A stretch of 64,000 nucleotides of DNA, taken from contig JADGDR010000004.1 in the NCBI GenBank assembly GCA_016744795.1, forward strand, positions 156,328-220,327, given 5' to 3'. The translations under genes and the position numbers were made by a program. The stretch comes from Sulfurospirillum sp. (GTDB lineage: Bacteria; Campylobacterota; Campylobacteria; Campylobacterales; Sulfurospirillaceae). This document shows positions 28,091 to 37,097 of the stretch, one piece after another (within the stretch, counting starts at the first letter, position 1; every line of letters starts with the position of its first letter). Under the pieces are notes generated by a model. The model saw nothing but the letters and a program-made list of their open reading frames with translations, was not told where the DNA came from and made no database searches.

Positions 28091-28912
28091 TATTTTGTGA
28101 AGTGTAGTTGCGTCACCCATCCAGTTTTCCAATTCACTCCATTTTTCATCTTTAATCATCTCTTTACATGTAGATAATTCTTTTTCAAAAAGTTCTAATG
28201 AAGTAAGTAAATTTTTACGGTTTTGTTTGAAAATTTCCGACCACATAGTTGGAGAACTTTTGGCAAGACGACTCATACTCTCAAATCCACCAGCTGCAAG
28301 AAGGAGGATCCTTTTTGGATCTTCTTGACCTATAACGCTATTTGCTAAAGCATAACTTATAGCATGAGGTAAATGAGAGATAAAAGAAGCATGTCTGTCA
28401 TGAGCTTCTCCATCCATAAAAACTATTTTCATACCTATATGAGAAAATATTTGTATAGCTCTATCTTTATGAAAATCTGAGCTGTCTTTAGTATCACAAA
28501 AAACAACTATTTTATCTTGATATAGTGTTTTAAAAGCAGCATGTGGACCAAACTTTTCTGTTCCTGTCATAGGATGAGCTGCAACAAAATTAGATCTTAT
28601 AGAAGAAGGAATACTTTTAATGATCTCACCTTTTGTACTACCTAAATCTACAATAGTTGTGTTTTTATCTATTCCTTCAAGTGAACCAAGTGTTTGTATG
28701 ATAGCTTCAACAGGAATAGCTAAAAAGATAATATCACATTTTTTTATTTCATTAAACGAAACAATTTCGTTTATAAGCTTAAGTTCTAATGCATCTTCAC
28801 AGTTTGTTAAGTTATGATCGTAGCCTAAAACTTTTGATACCAATTTTGTGCTTTGAAGTGCTAACCCTAGTGAACCACCAATGAGTCCTAAACCTACTAT
28901 ACCTACCGTCAT
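28085..28912 (-). CDS. tyrA: Prephenate dehydrogenase
   Basis: NAD(P)-dependent oxidation of prephenate to 4-hydroxyphenylpyruvate for tyrosine synthesis. At 275 residues: Rossmann motif VGLGLIGGSLGLAL, DLGSTKG, the catalytic-region AAHPMTGTEKFGP, and SHLPHAISYALA. It partners the phenylalanine branch gene pheA at 5356. One dispersed palindrome (core 28165-28172) is read in the Cys frame, STCKEM. Confidence 0.95.
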   Translation of the reverse strand: MTVGIVGLGLIGGSLGLALQSTKLVSKVLGYDHNLTNCEDALELKLINEIVSFNEIKKCDIIFLAIPVEAIIQTLGSLEGIDKNTTIVDLGSTKGEIIKSIPSSIRSNFVAAHPMTGTEKFGPHAAFKTLYQDKIVVFCDTKDSSDFHKDRAIQIFSHIGMKIVFMDGEAHDRHASFISHLPHAISYALANSVIGQEDPKRILLLAAGGFESMSRLAKSSPTMWSEIFKQNRKNLLTSLELFEKELSTCKEMIKDEKWSELENWMGDATTLHKIL

Positions 28913-28940
28913 TTTTATGCCTTATTAATTCTTTAGATGG

Positions 28941-28947
28941 TATTATA
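28941..28947. promoter_or_regulatory. Overlapping divergent -10 boxes for tyrA and bamA
   Basis: TATTAT on plus (28941-28946), 33 bases before the bamA start, and TATAAT on minus (28942-28947), 30 bases before the tyrA start, occupy the same bases. If both are used, RNA polymerase cannot fire both at once. Confidence 0.45.
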
Positions 28948-28978
28948 TCTACTTTATTTGAAAAATATAAGGTGTATA

Positions 28979-31213
28979 ATGAAAAAATTATTTATATTGT
29001 CTATTTTGATGGCTTCACTTTTGCAAGCCGCAGTTGTAAAGAGTTTGAAGTTTGATGGATTGATTCATCTCTCGAAGGAAGTTACTTCTGAAATGATTGG
29101 GATTAAACAAGGTGATTCAATCGATATTGAAATTATTGATAAAGCTATTAAAACCTTATATAAACAGGGATATTTTAAAGATGTTTGGGTTGAAGAAGTT
29201 GGTGAGGGTGAAATAGTATTTCATTTTAAAGAAAAACCAACAGTAGCAAAAATAGAAATTAAAGGAATAGGGGAGAGCGATAAAGATAAAGTTTTAGGCT
29301 TTCTTGGTATGAAAAAGGGTGAAGTTTATGATAAAGAAAAAGCTAATTTAAGTGAACTTAGAATTATTAAATTTTACGAAGCACAGGGTTATTTTGATAC
29401 AGTAGTTGAACATGATACAGAAGTTTTAAGTGGAACTTCTATAAAAGTAAAATTTATTATAAATCGTGGAGAAGAAGTTTTTATTAAATCAGTAAAAATG
29501 TGTGGAGCTAAAAACTTAGAATATAGTGATTTTGAACCAAAGATAGCAAATAAAGAAGCAGAATTTTTGCCTTGGATGTGGGGATTTAATGATGGAAAAC
29601 TAAGACTTAGTGATCTTCCAAACGACTCTTTAAGAATAAAAGATGTTTATATGCAGCATGGTTACTTAGATGCTAAGATAAGTGAGCCATTTCTAAAGGC
29701 CTATATGGACAGTTATACAGCAAAATTGACTTATAGTGTAGACGAAGGAAAACAGTACAAAATAGGAATAGTTGATATCAAAATGCCTAAAGGGTTGATG
29801 GAAGTCTCAGAATTAAAAAAAGAGATGGTTCTTAAAAGTGGAGATGTATTTGATGTAAATAGTCTTAGACGAGATATAAAAAGAGTAGAAACTGCAGTTG
29901 CTGATTTGGGTTATGCTTATGTTAGGGTCATACCAGATGTTAATAAAAAGAGTAAAGAGGCTGTAGCTGACGTGTATTTGCGTATAGTACCAGGTGATAA
30001 AGTATATATAAATGATGTGAGAATTTCAGGTAATAGTAGAACAATAGACAGAGTTGTTAGACGAGATGTATTTTTAGCAAGTGGTGATTTATATAATAGA
30101 ACAGATTTAAAAGATACCAAAAGTGCACTTGGAAGAAGTAGTTACTTTGAAAATGTAAATATAGTAGAAAAAAGAGTTAGTAAAGATAAAATAGATTTAA
30201 TTGTAAAAGTAACTGAAGCATCAACAGGAAGTATTGGTGGTGGTATAGGTTATGGTTCAAGTGATGGACTACTTTTAAGTGCAAATCTATCTGATTCAAA
30301 TATTTTTGGTTCAGGTATGACAGCTTCGGTAGATGTAGAAAGAAGTGATAAAGAGTTAAGTGGTAGACTCTCTTTGCAAAACCCACGCCTTTTTGATTCC
30401 ATTTATAGTATAGGTGGTAGTGTTTATAGAAGACAGAATGAATATAATACAAATACTATAACTACATCATATGATGTAACAACAACAGGTTTTAATATTA
30501 ATGTAGGTAGAAAATTTGGAAGACGTTGGGGAACCTCTGTTAGTTATGTTCTAGAAGATAAAAAGTATGATTATACTGATAAAAAATCAACAGGTTATGT
30601 CTATTCAGATTTACTTAAAAGTTCTATAATTCCAGGTATAAGATACAACAGTACAGATAGTTATCAACTTCCTCGTGAGGGTATTAGCTTTAAAAGTTCT
30701 TTAGAGTTTGCTGGGGTTGGTGGTGATGCTAAGTTTGTTAAGAGTGTAACAAAATTTAACTATTATTATGGACTCAGAGATAGTATGAAATATGATTTGA
30801 TTTTAAGATATAAAATGCAAGCTCATTATCTTTATGATAATGGAGAAGTACCTATTGATGAATATTTGACAATGGGGGGTGTTAGTACCGTAAGGGGTTA
30901 TGAATCAGGTTCTATTGGTCCAGTTACTGCTGTAGGTACTGAAAGTTATTATAGTGGCAATACTATGCTAATAAATACAGTAGAAGCTAGTTTTCCTCTT
31001 GTTGAAAGACTTAAGATGCGTGGAGCACTATTTTTTGACTATGGTATGATTGGTCATGATAGTATTGATGATGAGATTAGAGCTGGTACTGGTGCAGTAC
31101 TTGAGTGGGTGTCTCCAATGGGACCTATATCACTTATATTTGCACAGCCATTACTTAAAAAAGCGGGTGATAAAACTGCAAGTTTTGAGTTTACTATGGG
31201 AAGGCAATTTTAA
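28979..31213 (+). CDS. bamA: Outer membrane protein assembly factor BamA
   Basis: Omp85-family insertase of the BAM complex. A signal peptide (MKKLFILSILMASLLQAA), five POTRA domains (about 20-360) and a 16-strand barrel; the barrel-lid motif VRGY occurs in VSTVRGYESGS, and the protein ends in an aromatic (GRQF). I start at ATG 28979, preceded by AAGG, since it opens the signal peptide; the longer frame from 28937 has no such basis. Single gene between a divergent promoter and a strong terminator. Confidence 0.95.
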   Translation: MKKLFILSILMASLLQAAVVKSLKFDGLIHLSKEVTSEMIGIKQGDSIDIEIIDKAIKTLYKQGYFKDVWVEEVGEGEIVFHFKEKPTVAKIEIKGIGESDKDKVLGFLGMKKGEVYDKEKANLSELRIIKFYEAQGYFDTVVEHDTEVLSGTSIKVKFIINRGEEVFIKSVKMCGAKNLEYSDFEPKIANKEAEFLPWMWGFNDGKLRLSDLPNDSLRIKDVYMQHGYLDAKISEPFLKAYMDSYTAKLTYSVDEGKQYKIGIVDIKMPKGLMEVSELKKEMVLKSGDVFDVNSLRRDIKRVETAVADLGYAYVRVIPDVNKKSKEAVADVYLRIVPGDKVYINDVRISGNSRTIDRVVRRDVFLASGDLYNRTDLKDTKSALGRSSYFENVNIVEKRVSKDKIDLIVKVTEASTGSIGGGIGYGSSDGLLLSANLSDSNIFGSGMTASVDVERSDKELSGRLSLQNPRLFDSIYSIGGSVYRRQNEYNTNTITTSYDVTTTGFNINVGRKFGRRWGTSVSYVLEDKKYDYTDKKSTGYVYSDLLKSSIIPGIRYNSTDSYQLPREGISFKSSLEFAGVGGDAKFVKSVTKFNYYYGLRDSMKYDLILRYKMQAHYLYDNGEVPIDEYLTMGGVSTVRGYESGSIGPVTAVGTESYYSGNTMLINTVEASFPLVERLKMRGALFFDYGMIGHDSIDDEIRAGTGAVLEWVSPMGPISLIFAQPLLKKAGDKTASFEFTMGRQF

Positions 31214-31238
31214 CAGTTAGCCAAGGCTAACTGTTTTT
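31212..31238 (+). terminator. Rho-independent terminator after bamA
   Basis: AACAGTTAGCC-AA-GGCTAACTGTT followed by a T run. The convergent ppx/gppA gene ends inside the stem: its TAG is at 31227-31229. Confidence 0.82.
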
Positions 31239-32699
31239 GATAACAATTGCAAAAGAGGCTGGTTTAACTAGTTTCTTTATGCTCTCTTTTGCTAAAAATA
31301 GTTTTTGTGGGCAATTTATGGTTAGTGTATGATTCTCATAACTAAACTCTAATTTAGCATTTGAAAAGTTAGCATTTAGAGATTTTGCAAGTGAGATGAT
31401 GAAACTAAGCCAGTTTACTATCTCAATTTTTGGAAGTAGCATTTCATAAGCTTTTACATCTTCAAAACTGGGTAATTTTTTTGTATGGTATTTTACTAAA
31501 AGAGCTATAAGTACTCTTTGTTGATGTGAAAAATTGTAGTTTAAATTGTTTGTAATAAAGTAAAAACTATGAAGATGTTCTTGATAAAAACTGAGGCTTC
31601 TTCCTATACTATATAGTTTTGCAGCAACTCTTAACTCTTTTTTGTATTGTGGATCTATTTGATGTATATACTCCAACGTATCAAAGAGTTTCAGAGCTAC
31701 TTTACTAACATAAAGACTCTCTTTTGTATCTGATATAAACCTATCACTTAAACTTTTTTCACTTACTCTAAAATTTTTTGGAAATCTTTGATTAGATGAG
31801 CGAAGTAGATCTTGAAGATAAACACCCTCTCTTACTCCAGTTCCATTTGTAATCATCTCTTTTGCATCTAATTGAGAGATTAGAGTATCAAAGATAGCAC
31901 AGCCCTCTCTCATGGTATCGTATCTATCTTTTCTTACACCATAATCTTTCAGCTCTAATACATCTGCTGTTATGATTTGCTTTAAAAGGTACTGATACTC
32001 CTCTATATTATATTCAAATCCATGTATAGTTTCTAAAGGGTAGTTCATCTTATGCATAACTATATTTGAAAAAGCCCTTATAGTTCCACCTATACCAATA
32101 ATGGTTTTTGATTTAAAGTGTTTGGGTATTGATTTGAGTTTTTTGCCTATAAACTCTTGTGCTTTTTCTATTTCATTTGTTTTATCAAAAAAAAGCTCTT
32201 TTAATCTAACAGTACCTACATCTATAGATATAGTATCAACTATCTTTCCATCTTCTATACACGCTAGCTCTGTTGAGCCACCACCTATATCTATGGTAGT
32301 TGCATTAAGTATTGGTTTTAAAAGGTTAAGTGAGGCTAATGCTCCAAATTGCGCCTCTTTCTTGCCATCTATGATTTTTATATTTAGGTTTAAATTTTTT
32401 TTAACCTTTGTTATAAAAGTTTTTGCATTGGGCGCATCACGCAAAGCTGATGTGGCAACACAAAAAGTTTTATTGCATTTGAGACTTCTTATTACGTGAC
32501 AGAAGTCTTCTAGGGCATCATAAGCTCTTTGCATAGGTTTATCTTGAAGGATTCCACCATTTTCATAGGCTCCCTCTCCAATGCGTATGCGACTCTTTAT
32601 CTCTTTTACAAGGTGAAAAGCATAAGAGCTACTTTTCTCAAAAATAACCATTCTAGCAGAGTTTGATCCTATGTCAATAACGGCTGTTCGTTTTGCCAT
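31227..32699 (-). CDS. Exopolyphosphatase/guanosine pentaphosphatase (Ppx/GppA)
   Basis: 490-residue ASKHA-fold phosphatase that trims polyphosphate or pppGpp. Signatures: VIDIGSNSARMVIFE (phosphate 1), DIGGGSTELA (phosphate 2), GIGGTIRAFSNI. A C-terminal HD-like helical region is present (about 315-490). Ppx versus GppA cannot be settled from sequence. It is followed on the plus side by the bamA terminator and preceded by a ferredoxin gene in the same direction. Confidence 0.93.
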   Translation of the reverse strand: MAKRTAVIDIGSNSARMVIFEKSSSYAFHLVKEIKSRIRIGEGAYENGGILQDKPMQRAYDALEDFCHVIRSLKCNKTFCVATSALRDAPNAKTFITKVKKNLNLNIKIIDGKKEAQFGALASLNLLKPILNATTIDIGGGSTELACIEDGKIVDTISIDVGTVRLKELFFDKTNEIEKAQEFIGKKLKSIPKHFKSKTIIGIGGTIRAFSNIVMHKMNYPLETIHGFEYNIEEYQYLLKQIITADVLELKDYGVRKDRYDTMREGCAIFDTLISQLDAKEMITNGTGVREGVYLQDLLRSSNQRFPKNFRVSEKSLSDRFISDTKESLYVSKVALKLFDTLEYIHQIDPQYKKELRVAAKLYSIGRSLSFYQEHLHSFYFITNNLNYNFSHQQRVLIALLVKYHTKKLPSFEDVKAYEMLLPKIEIVNWLSFIISLAKSLNANFSNAKLEFSYENHTLTINCPQKLFLAKESIKKLVKPASFAIVIKNS

Positions 32700-32708
32700 A
32701 AAAAGGTT

Positions 32709-32960
32709 CTACTCTTCGCTAGTAAGTTGCTCAAACTTTAGTTTAAGCTCTGCCATAGATTCAACATTATCAGGATCTGCTATGATACATTCAACAGGAC
32801 ATACTGCTATACAAGAAGGTTCATCATAATGACCTACACACTCAGTACAAACATCAGGATCTATTATATAAATAGGATCGGCTTCTTCAATAGCATAGTT
32901 TGGACATTCATCTCTGCAAGCATCACATGCTATACATTCATCAGTTATTATTAGTGACAT
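32709..32960 (-). CDS. YfhL-type 2[4Fe-4S] ferredoxin (second copy)
   Basis: 83 residues starting MSLIITDECIACDACRDECP, with the second motif CTECVGHYDEPSCIAVCPVECI. The spacing is of the YfhL class, as in the gene at 14223, but the sequences differ considerably, so it is a paralogue rather than a recent copy. The start at 32960 avoids a 9-residue extension that does not fit the family. Separated from ppx/gppA by 9 bases. Confidence 0.92.
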   Translation of the reverse strand: MSLIITDECIACDACRDECPNYAIEEADPIYIIDPDVCTECVGHYDEPSCIAVCPVECIIADPDNVESMAELKLKFEQLTSEE

Positions 32961-33017
32961 TTTATATCTACTTTCAATTTTTTCCAACTTTATACACTAA
33001 TATAACTTTAACTGGGC

Positions 33018-34343
33018 TTATATATCACGTTTTTTGCTCTTTTTAGCCAATTTTTTGTTAGAAATTGGAATATGAAGAGTTGCAACTGCTCCTTTTTCAT
33101 CTTTTCTGTTTTTTATTGTGATTGTAGCTCCAATTGCATCAGCTGCTCCTTTTGCTAAAAATAAGCCAAGTCCAGCTCCATCTTTTCTCCCATATCTTTT
33201 AAATGGAGCAAAAAGATCTTGACTCTCATCTATACCTATTCCTTCATCTATAACATGTACATTGATACCATTAGTGTCAGTGAAACATTTTATTTCAATT
33301 TTTCCACCTTCTGCAGTAAATTTTATTGCATTTTGAACAAAATTTTGTAGTATATGTATTAAAAGTGTTGGTTGTATCAAGATTGGAAAAGATTTAGGAG
33401 AGAAGTTTTTTATAATTGTTTTATTTTCCTGATGAGCAAGAATTTCGAAGTTGTTTGCTCTATCTTTTAAAAACTCTATTAAATCAATTTCTAGTGGTTG
33501 TTCAAACTGAGCACTTTCAAGTCTACCTATTTCTAATATACATCCTATCATCTTATTCATCTCATCTATGGTCTTGTTATTGTGTTGTATGGTATCTATA
33601 TACTTGTCTACATTTCTTTTTTTTAAAAGTGTAACTTCATTTTTAGTTTTCATTACAGCTAGAGGAGTTTTAAGTTCGTGAGCAGTTCCTATAAAAAGTT
33701 CTTTTTGGTATTTAACAAAAGTATGGATTCTATCAACTAATTTATTTACACTAAGGGCAAGTGGTTTAAATTCATCAGGAATATTTTTTGTGTTGATTGA
33801 TTGAAAAAAGTTTTCATCCATGGCAGCAAGTTTCGTTGTTAAAGAGTGTATAGGAATTATAAGCATTCTTGAAAGAAGAAGTGCATAAAAGATAACTAAG
33901 AATATGGTTATAAAGTTTATTATAATTATACTTCGCAAAATTTTATCAAGAAGTTTATCTGTATTTGATATGTTTTTAGTGAGTGCTAAAAATGTAGATT
34001 TTCTTTTATCAAAGGGATAATATATAGTTAAAAAATTATGACCATTTTTTTTATATTGTTCAAAAGAGATTTTATGTTTTTTATCTGTTTTTACTACAAT
34101 TAAAACTTCACTCTCTTTTGTAATATTGACGTGTTTAAATATATCAACACCTAAAGTTCCTGTACTAAGAGAGTGTTCCGTAGAAAGCATTGCAGCTTCT
34201 TTGGTTAGTTCAATGTTAAGGTCTTCATAAATTGATATTTTAATGTAGTTATAAAGGATAGCAGAAAAGATTACAATTAGTGTGGCAGAAGCCATCACTA
34301 ATTGTAAAGCAAATTTGTTTCTTATACTTTTTTTGGAAAACAA
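33018..34343 (-). CDS. Sensor histidine kinase, partner of the CosR/HsrA-like regulator
   Basis: 441-residue membrane kinase. TM1 is about 12-34 and TM2 about 137-160, with a periplasmic sensor of about 100 residues; a HAMP-like linker follows, then the H box FIGTAHELKTPL (His222), N box QNAIKF, G1 DEGIGID, F box FAPFKRYG and G2 GAGLGLFLAKG. The gene overlaps the regulator gene at 34322, so the two are cotranslated. The signal is unknown. In Helicobacter pylori and Campylobacter jejuni the orthologous regulator is an orphan, so this pairing is of interest. Confidence 0.92.
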   Translation of the reverse strand: MFSKKSIRNKFALQLVMASATLIVIFSAILYNYIKISIYEDLNIELTKEAAMLSTEHSLSTGTLGVDIFKHVNITKESEVLIVVKTDKKHKISFEQYKKNGHNFLTIYYPFDKRKSTFLALTKNISNTDKLLDKILRSIIIINFITIFLVIFYALLLSRMLIIPIHSLTTKLAAMDENFFQSINTKNIPDEFKPLALSVNKLVDRIHTFVKYQKELFIGTAHELKTPLAVMKTKNEVTLLKKRNVDKYIDTIQHNNKTIDEMNKMIGCILEIGRLESAQFEQPLEIDLIEFLKDRANNFEILAHQENKTIIKNFSPKSFPILIQPTLLIHILQNFVQNAIKFTAEGGKIEIKCFTDTNGINVHVIDEGIGIDESQDLFAPFKRYGRKDGAGLGLFLAKGAADAIGATITIKNRKDEKGAVATLHIPISNKKLAKKSKKRDI

Positions 34344-34993
34344 AATCTATAACCTCTACGTCTTACCGTCTCGATCGTAGAGATTTCTAAAGGTTTGTCC
34401 ATTTTTTGACGAATTTGGTTTATTGCAACTTCAATTACATTTGGAGTAACTAATTCTGGCTCTTCCCAGATAGCATCTAGTAGTTGTTCTTTAGATACTA
34501 TTTGATCACTATGACGTGCTAGGTGAGTAAGAACTTCAAAAGGTTTACCTTTTAACTCAATTTCTTGACCTTTGTAAGTAATTTTTTCTTCATCAGGATC
34601 GATTACTAAGTCATCAATTTTAATTACATTAGTTCCACCAAATCTAAGTCTTGCTTCGATTCTAGCCACTAAGATATCAAAATCAAATGGTTTTTTGATG
34701 TAATCATCTGCACCTGCTTTAAGTGCTTTGATTTCGCTCTCTTTGTCATCTTTTGCTGAAATAACAACACAAGCAGTTCTTGGAGCTTTTTGTTTAACAA
34801 GTGCTATAAGATCAATACCATCACCATCTGGAAGCATCCAGTCAGTTAAGATAAGGTCATAATTTCTTATGCCTACATAATACTCGGCATCTTTATAATT
34901 TTCTGAACTATCAGTCTGGTAACCAAACTCTTGTAGTCCTTCAGCAATTGTTTTATTTAGAGTAACTTCGTCTTCTACTATTAAAATTCTCAT
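34322..34993 (-). CDS. OmpR-type response regulator, CosR/HsrA orthologue with canonical receiver
   Basis: 223 residues. Receiver domain (1-115): acidic pair E8-D9, phosphoacceptor D51 in LTDWMLPDGDG, S79, and K101 in KKPFD are all present. The winged-helix domain carries KGKPFEVLTHLARHSDQIVSKEQLLDAIWEEPE and ends ETVRRRGYRFCFPKK, which I recognise as the near-invariant DNA-binding half of H. pylori HsrA (HP1043) and C. jejuni CosR (Cj0355). Those proteins are known as atypical orphans with altered receivers; this one looks phosphorylatable and has a kinase next to it. Likely roles, by homology, are oxidative stress and growth control. Confidence 0.9.
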   Translation of the reverse strand: MRILIVEDEVTLNKTIAEGLQEFGYQTDSSENYKDAEYYVGIRNYDLILTDWMLPDGDGIDLIALVKQKAPRTACVVISAKDDKESEIKALKAGADDYIKKPFDFDILVARIEARLRFGGTNVIKIDDLVIDPDEEKITYKGQEIELKGKPFEVLTHLARHSDQIVSKEQLLDAIWEEPELVTPNVIEVAINQIRQKMDKPLEISTIETVRRRGYRFCFPKKV

Positions 34994-35071
34994 TATATTC
35001 CTTTAAGGTTATTAGTTAAAATGGAAGTATAACATAATTTTAGCTAAATTTAAAGTTTTTTTTATATTAAT

Positions 35072-35398
35072 TTAATAATTTATATATGAACTTACCGAAA
35101 CGTCGCAATAGTCGAGAATAGTAGGTTTGGAAATTTTAAGTTTAATTGAAGAAATTTGAAAAAAACTACTTTTTATCCTTACATGTAAAGATAAAAGAGC
35201 CTCTTCTATGAGTTCATATTTACTTTTTTTTATATCATCCTCTATGAATTTTGCCAAAGTAGCATAGTTAATAAAAGCATCTTTTTTATATTCATAATTC
35301 AGTTGAACATCAACAATGACTTTTTGAGGAGATAATCTCTCCTCAGGTAAAATACCTATGACGGCATCAAAAGTTAGATTTTCAATGTAAATTGTCAT
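35072..35398 (-). CDS. folB: Dihydroneopterin aldolase
   Basis: 108-residue T-fold enzyme of folate synthesis. It has IENLTFDAVIGILPEER (the FolB opening with the catalytic-region Glu), and ALLSLHVRIKS near the substrate Glu/Lys region. Overlaps plsY by 4 bases. One dispersed palindrome (core 35180-35187) lies in the LHVR codons. Confidence 0.85.
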   Translation of the reverse strand: MTIYIENLTFDAVIGILPEERLSPQKVIVDVQLNYEYKKDAFINYATLAKFIEDDIKKSKYELIEEALLSLHVRIKSSFFQISSIKLKISKPTILDYCDVSVSSYINY

Positions 35399-36021
35399 AC
35401 TACTTTGGACTCTTTTCCAGTAAAAAGTCTTATAATATTTGGAACATGCTTATACAAAATCAAAAAAGCTATTATAATTATAGGTGCATGAGTTCTGATT
35501 TCATTTATATCTGGATGAATTATAAATGATGATAAAATTAATGTTATAAGAGCAATTAATGACGATAAAGATGAAACTTTAAGTATTTTTCCCGTAATAA
35601 ACCAAGCAATAATAGCAAGAATTGTTTCAATAGGAAGCATAAAAAGCATAACACCCATACCAGTAGCAACACCTTTCCCACCTTCAAATTTTAAATATGG
35701 ACTGTAACAGTGACCTACAACTGCAAGTATAGCTATCATCCACATAGTTTGTTGAGTTAAATCTAACATTAAAGCTACAAATAAAATAGACATACCTTTG
35801 AAAGCATCAAGAAGAAGTGTTGCAATTGCTATTTTTTTTGCTAATGCTGGGTTTGAATCTTTTAAAACTCTCAGTACATTGGTTGCACCAATACTTCCAC
35901 TACCGCTTTGTCTAACATCGATAGAAGTAAATTTTTTAGCTAAAAGAAGCCCAAAAGGGATACCTCCGACTAAGTAAGCAATGATATAAAACTGAATATT
36001 GATGTTTGATAATAAATCCAC
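35395..36021 (-). CDS. plsY: Glycerol-3-phosphate acyltransferase PlsY
   Basis: Integral membrane enzyme that transfers the acyl group from acyl-phosphate (made by PlsX, 15717) to glycerol-3-phosphate. 208 residues with several membrane helices and the signatures SGSIGATNVLR, LDAFKG and KFEGGKGVATGMGV. Transcribed away from nadA. Confidence 0.94.
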   Translation of the reverse strand: MDLLSNINIQFYIIAYLVGGIPFGLLLAKKFTSIDVRQSGSGSIGATNVLRVLKDSNPALAKKIAIATLLLDAFKGMSILFVALMLDLTQQTMWMIAILAVVGHCYSPYLKFEGGKGVATGMGVMLFMLPIETILAIIAWFITGKILKVSSLSSLIALITLILSSFIIHPDINEIRTHAPIIIIAFLILYKHVPNIIRLFTGKESKVV

Positions 36022-36066
36022 GAGTTTCCTTTGATAAAATAATGGAGAATATTATACATAATTTGT

Positions 36067-36072
36067 TATAAT
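36067..36072 (+). promoter_or_regulatory. -10 box (TATAAT) for nadA-nadC
   Basis: TTGTTATAATGC lies 33 bases before the nadA TTG start, with AAGAGGA just upstream of that start. The 83-base gap also must hold the plsY promoter. Confidence 0.6.
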
Positions 36073-36104
36073 GCTAAGCTTTATAAAGATTAAGAGGAAC
36101 TATT

Positions 36105-37097
36105 TTGAGTAATAATACATTAAAAGAAGAAATTTTAAAATTAAAAGAAGAGTTAGATGTAACTATCGTTGCCCATTTTTATCAAAAAGATGAAGTATTT
36201 AATATTGCAGATTTTACCGGTGATTCACTAGAACTTGCTAAATTTGCTGCAAGTGATAGCAAACCAAATCTAATATTTTGCGGTGTTGGTTTTATGGGAC
36301 AGAGTGTAAAAATACTTGACCCAAACAAAAAAGTGCTTATGCCACGCATAGCATGTTGTGCTATGGCAAAAATGATAGATGAAGATTATTATAATCAAAA
36401 TGTAGAAAATTTAGAAAAAAGTGGTATTAAAAAAGAAGATATTATGCCAGTGACTTATATTAATTCATCTGCTGAAGTAAAAGCTGCTGTTGGAAAAATG
36501 GGTGGTTATGTATGTACTAGTTCTAATGCAAAGCTTATCATAACAAAAGCACTAAAAAGTGGTAAAAAAATACTTTTTGTACCTGATCGTTGTTTGGGAC
36601 AAAATATTGCCATTGATATGGGATTAAAATCCTGTGTAGTTGGCGATGGAAGTGATCCAAAAGATGCAGACATTATTTGTTACAATGGTTTTTGTTCAGT
36701 TCATCAGCTTTTTGAAGTAGAAGATATAGAGTTTTATAAAGAAAAATACCCAGATATTTTAGTTGTAACTCATCCAGAATGTAAACCAGAAGTTTGTGAA
36801 AAATCAGATTTTGTAGGTTCAACTTCTCAAATCATAAAGTATATAAAAGAGTTATCAATTGAGCAAAAAGTGGTAGTTGGTACTGAATATAATATGGTAA
36901 ATAGACTCAGAGAAAAAAATACCTATGTTTTGTCTTCAACTAAGCCAGAGTGTCCTACTATGAATGAGACTAGATTAGAAGATGTAAGAGACACACTTTT
37001 AAGTATAAAAGATGGTAGCTATATAAATGAAATAACCATAAGTGAAGATACAAGAAAATACGCTTTTGAAGCACTAAATAGGATGTTTGAGTTATGA
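36105..37097 (+). CDS. nadA: Quinolinate synthase
   Basis: [4Fe-4S] enzyme that condenses iminoaspartate with dihydroxyacetone phosphate. 330 residues; Cys in YVCTSSNA, the HPECKPEVC region and KPECPTM are the usual ligands. VAHFYQKDEV opens the family signature. The start is TTG 36105 behind AGAGGA. The stop overlaps nadC by 4 bases. No nadB is seen in the window. Confidence 0.94.
   Translation: MSNNTLKEEILKLKEELDVTIVAHFYQKDEVFNIADFTGDSLELAKFAASDSKPNLIFCGVGFMGQSVKILDPNKKVLMPRIACCAMAKMIDEDYYNQNVENLEKSGIKKEDIMPVTYINSSAEVKAAVGKMGGYVCTSSNAKLIITKALKSGKKILFVPDRCLGQNIAIDMGLKSCVVGDGSDPKDADIICYNGFCSVHQLFEVEDIEFYKEKYPDILVVTHPECKPEVCEKSDFVGSTSQIIKYIKELSIEQKVVVGTEYNMVNRLREKNTYVLSSTKPECPTMNETRLEDVRDTLLSIKDGSYINEITISEDTRKYAFEALNRMFEL

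Noticed and set aside
33250..33262. TAACATGTACA in the histidine kinase gene
   Set aside because: Lacks the TACATGTA core; chance likeness to the palindrome.
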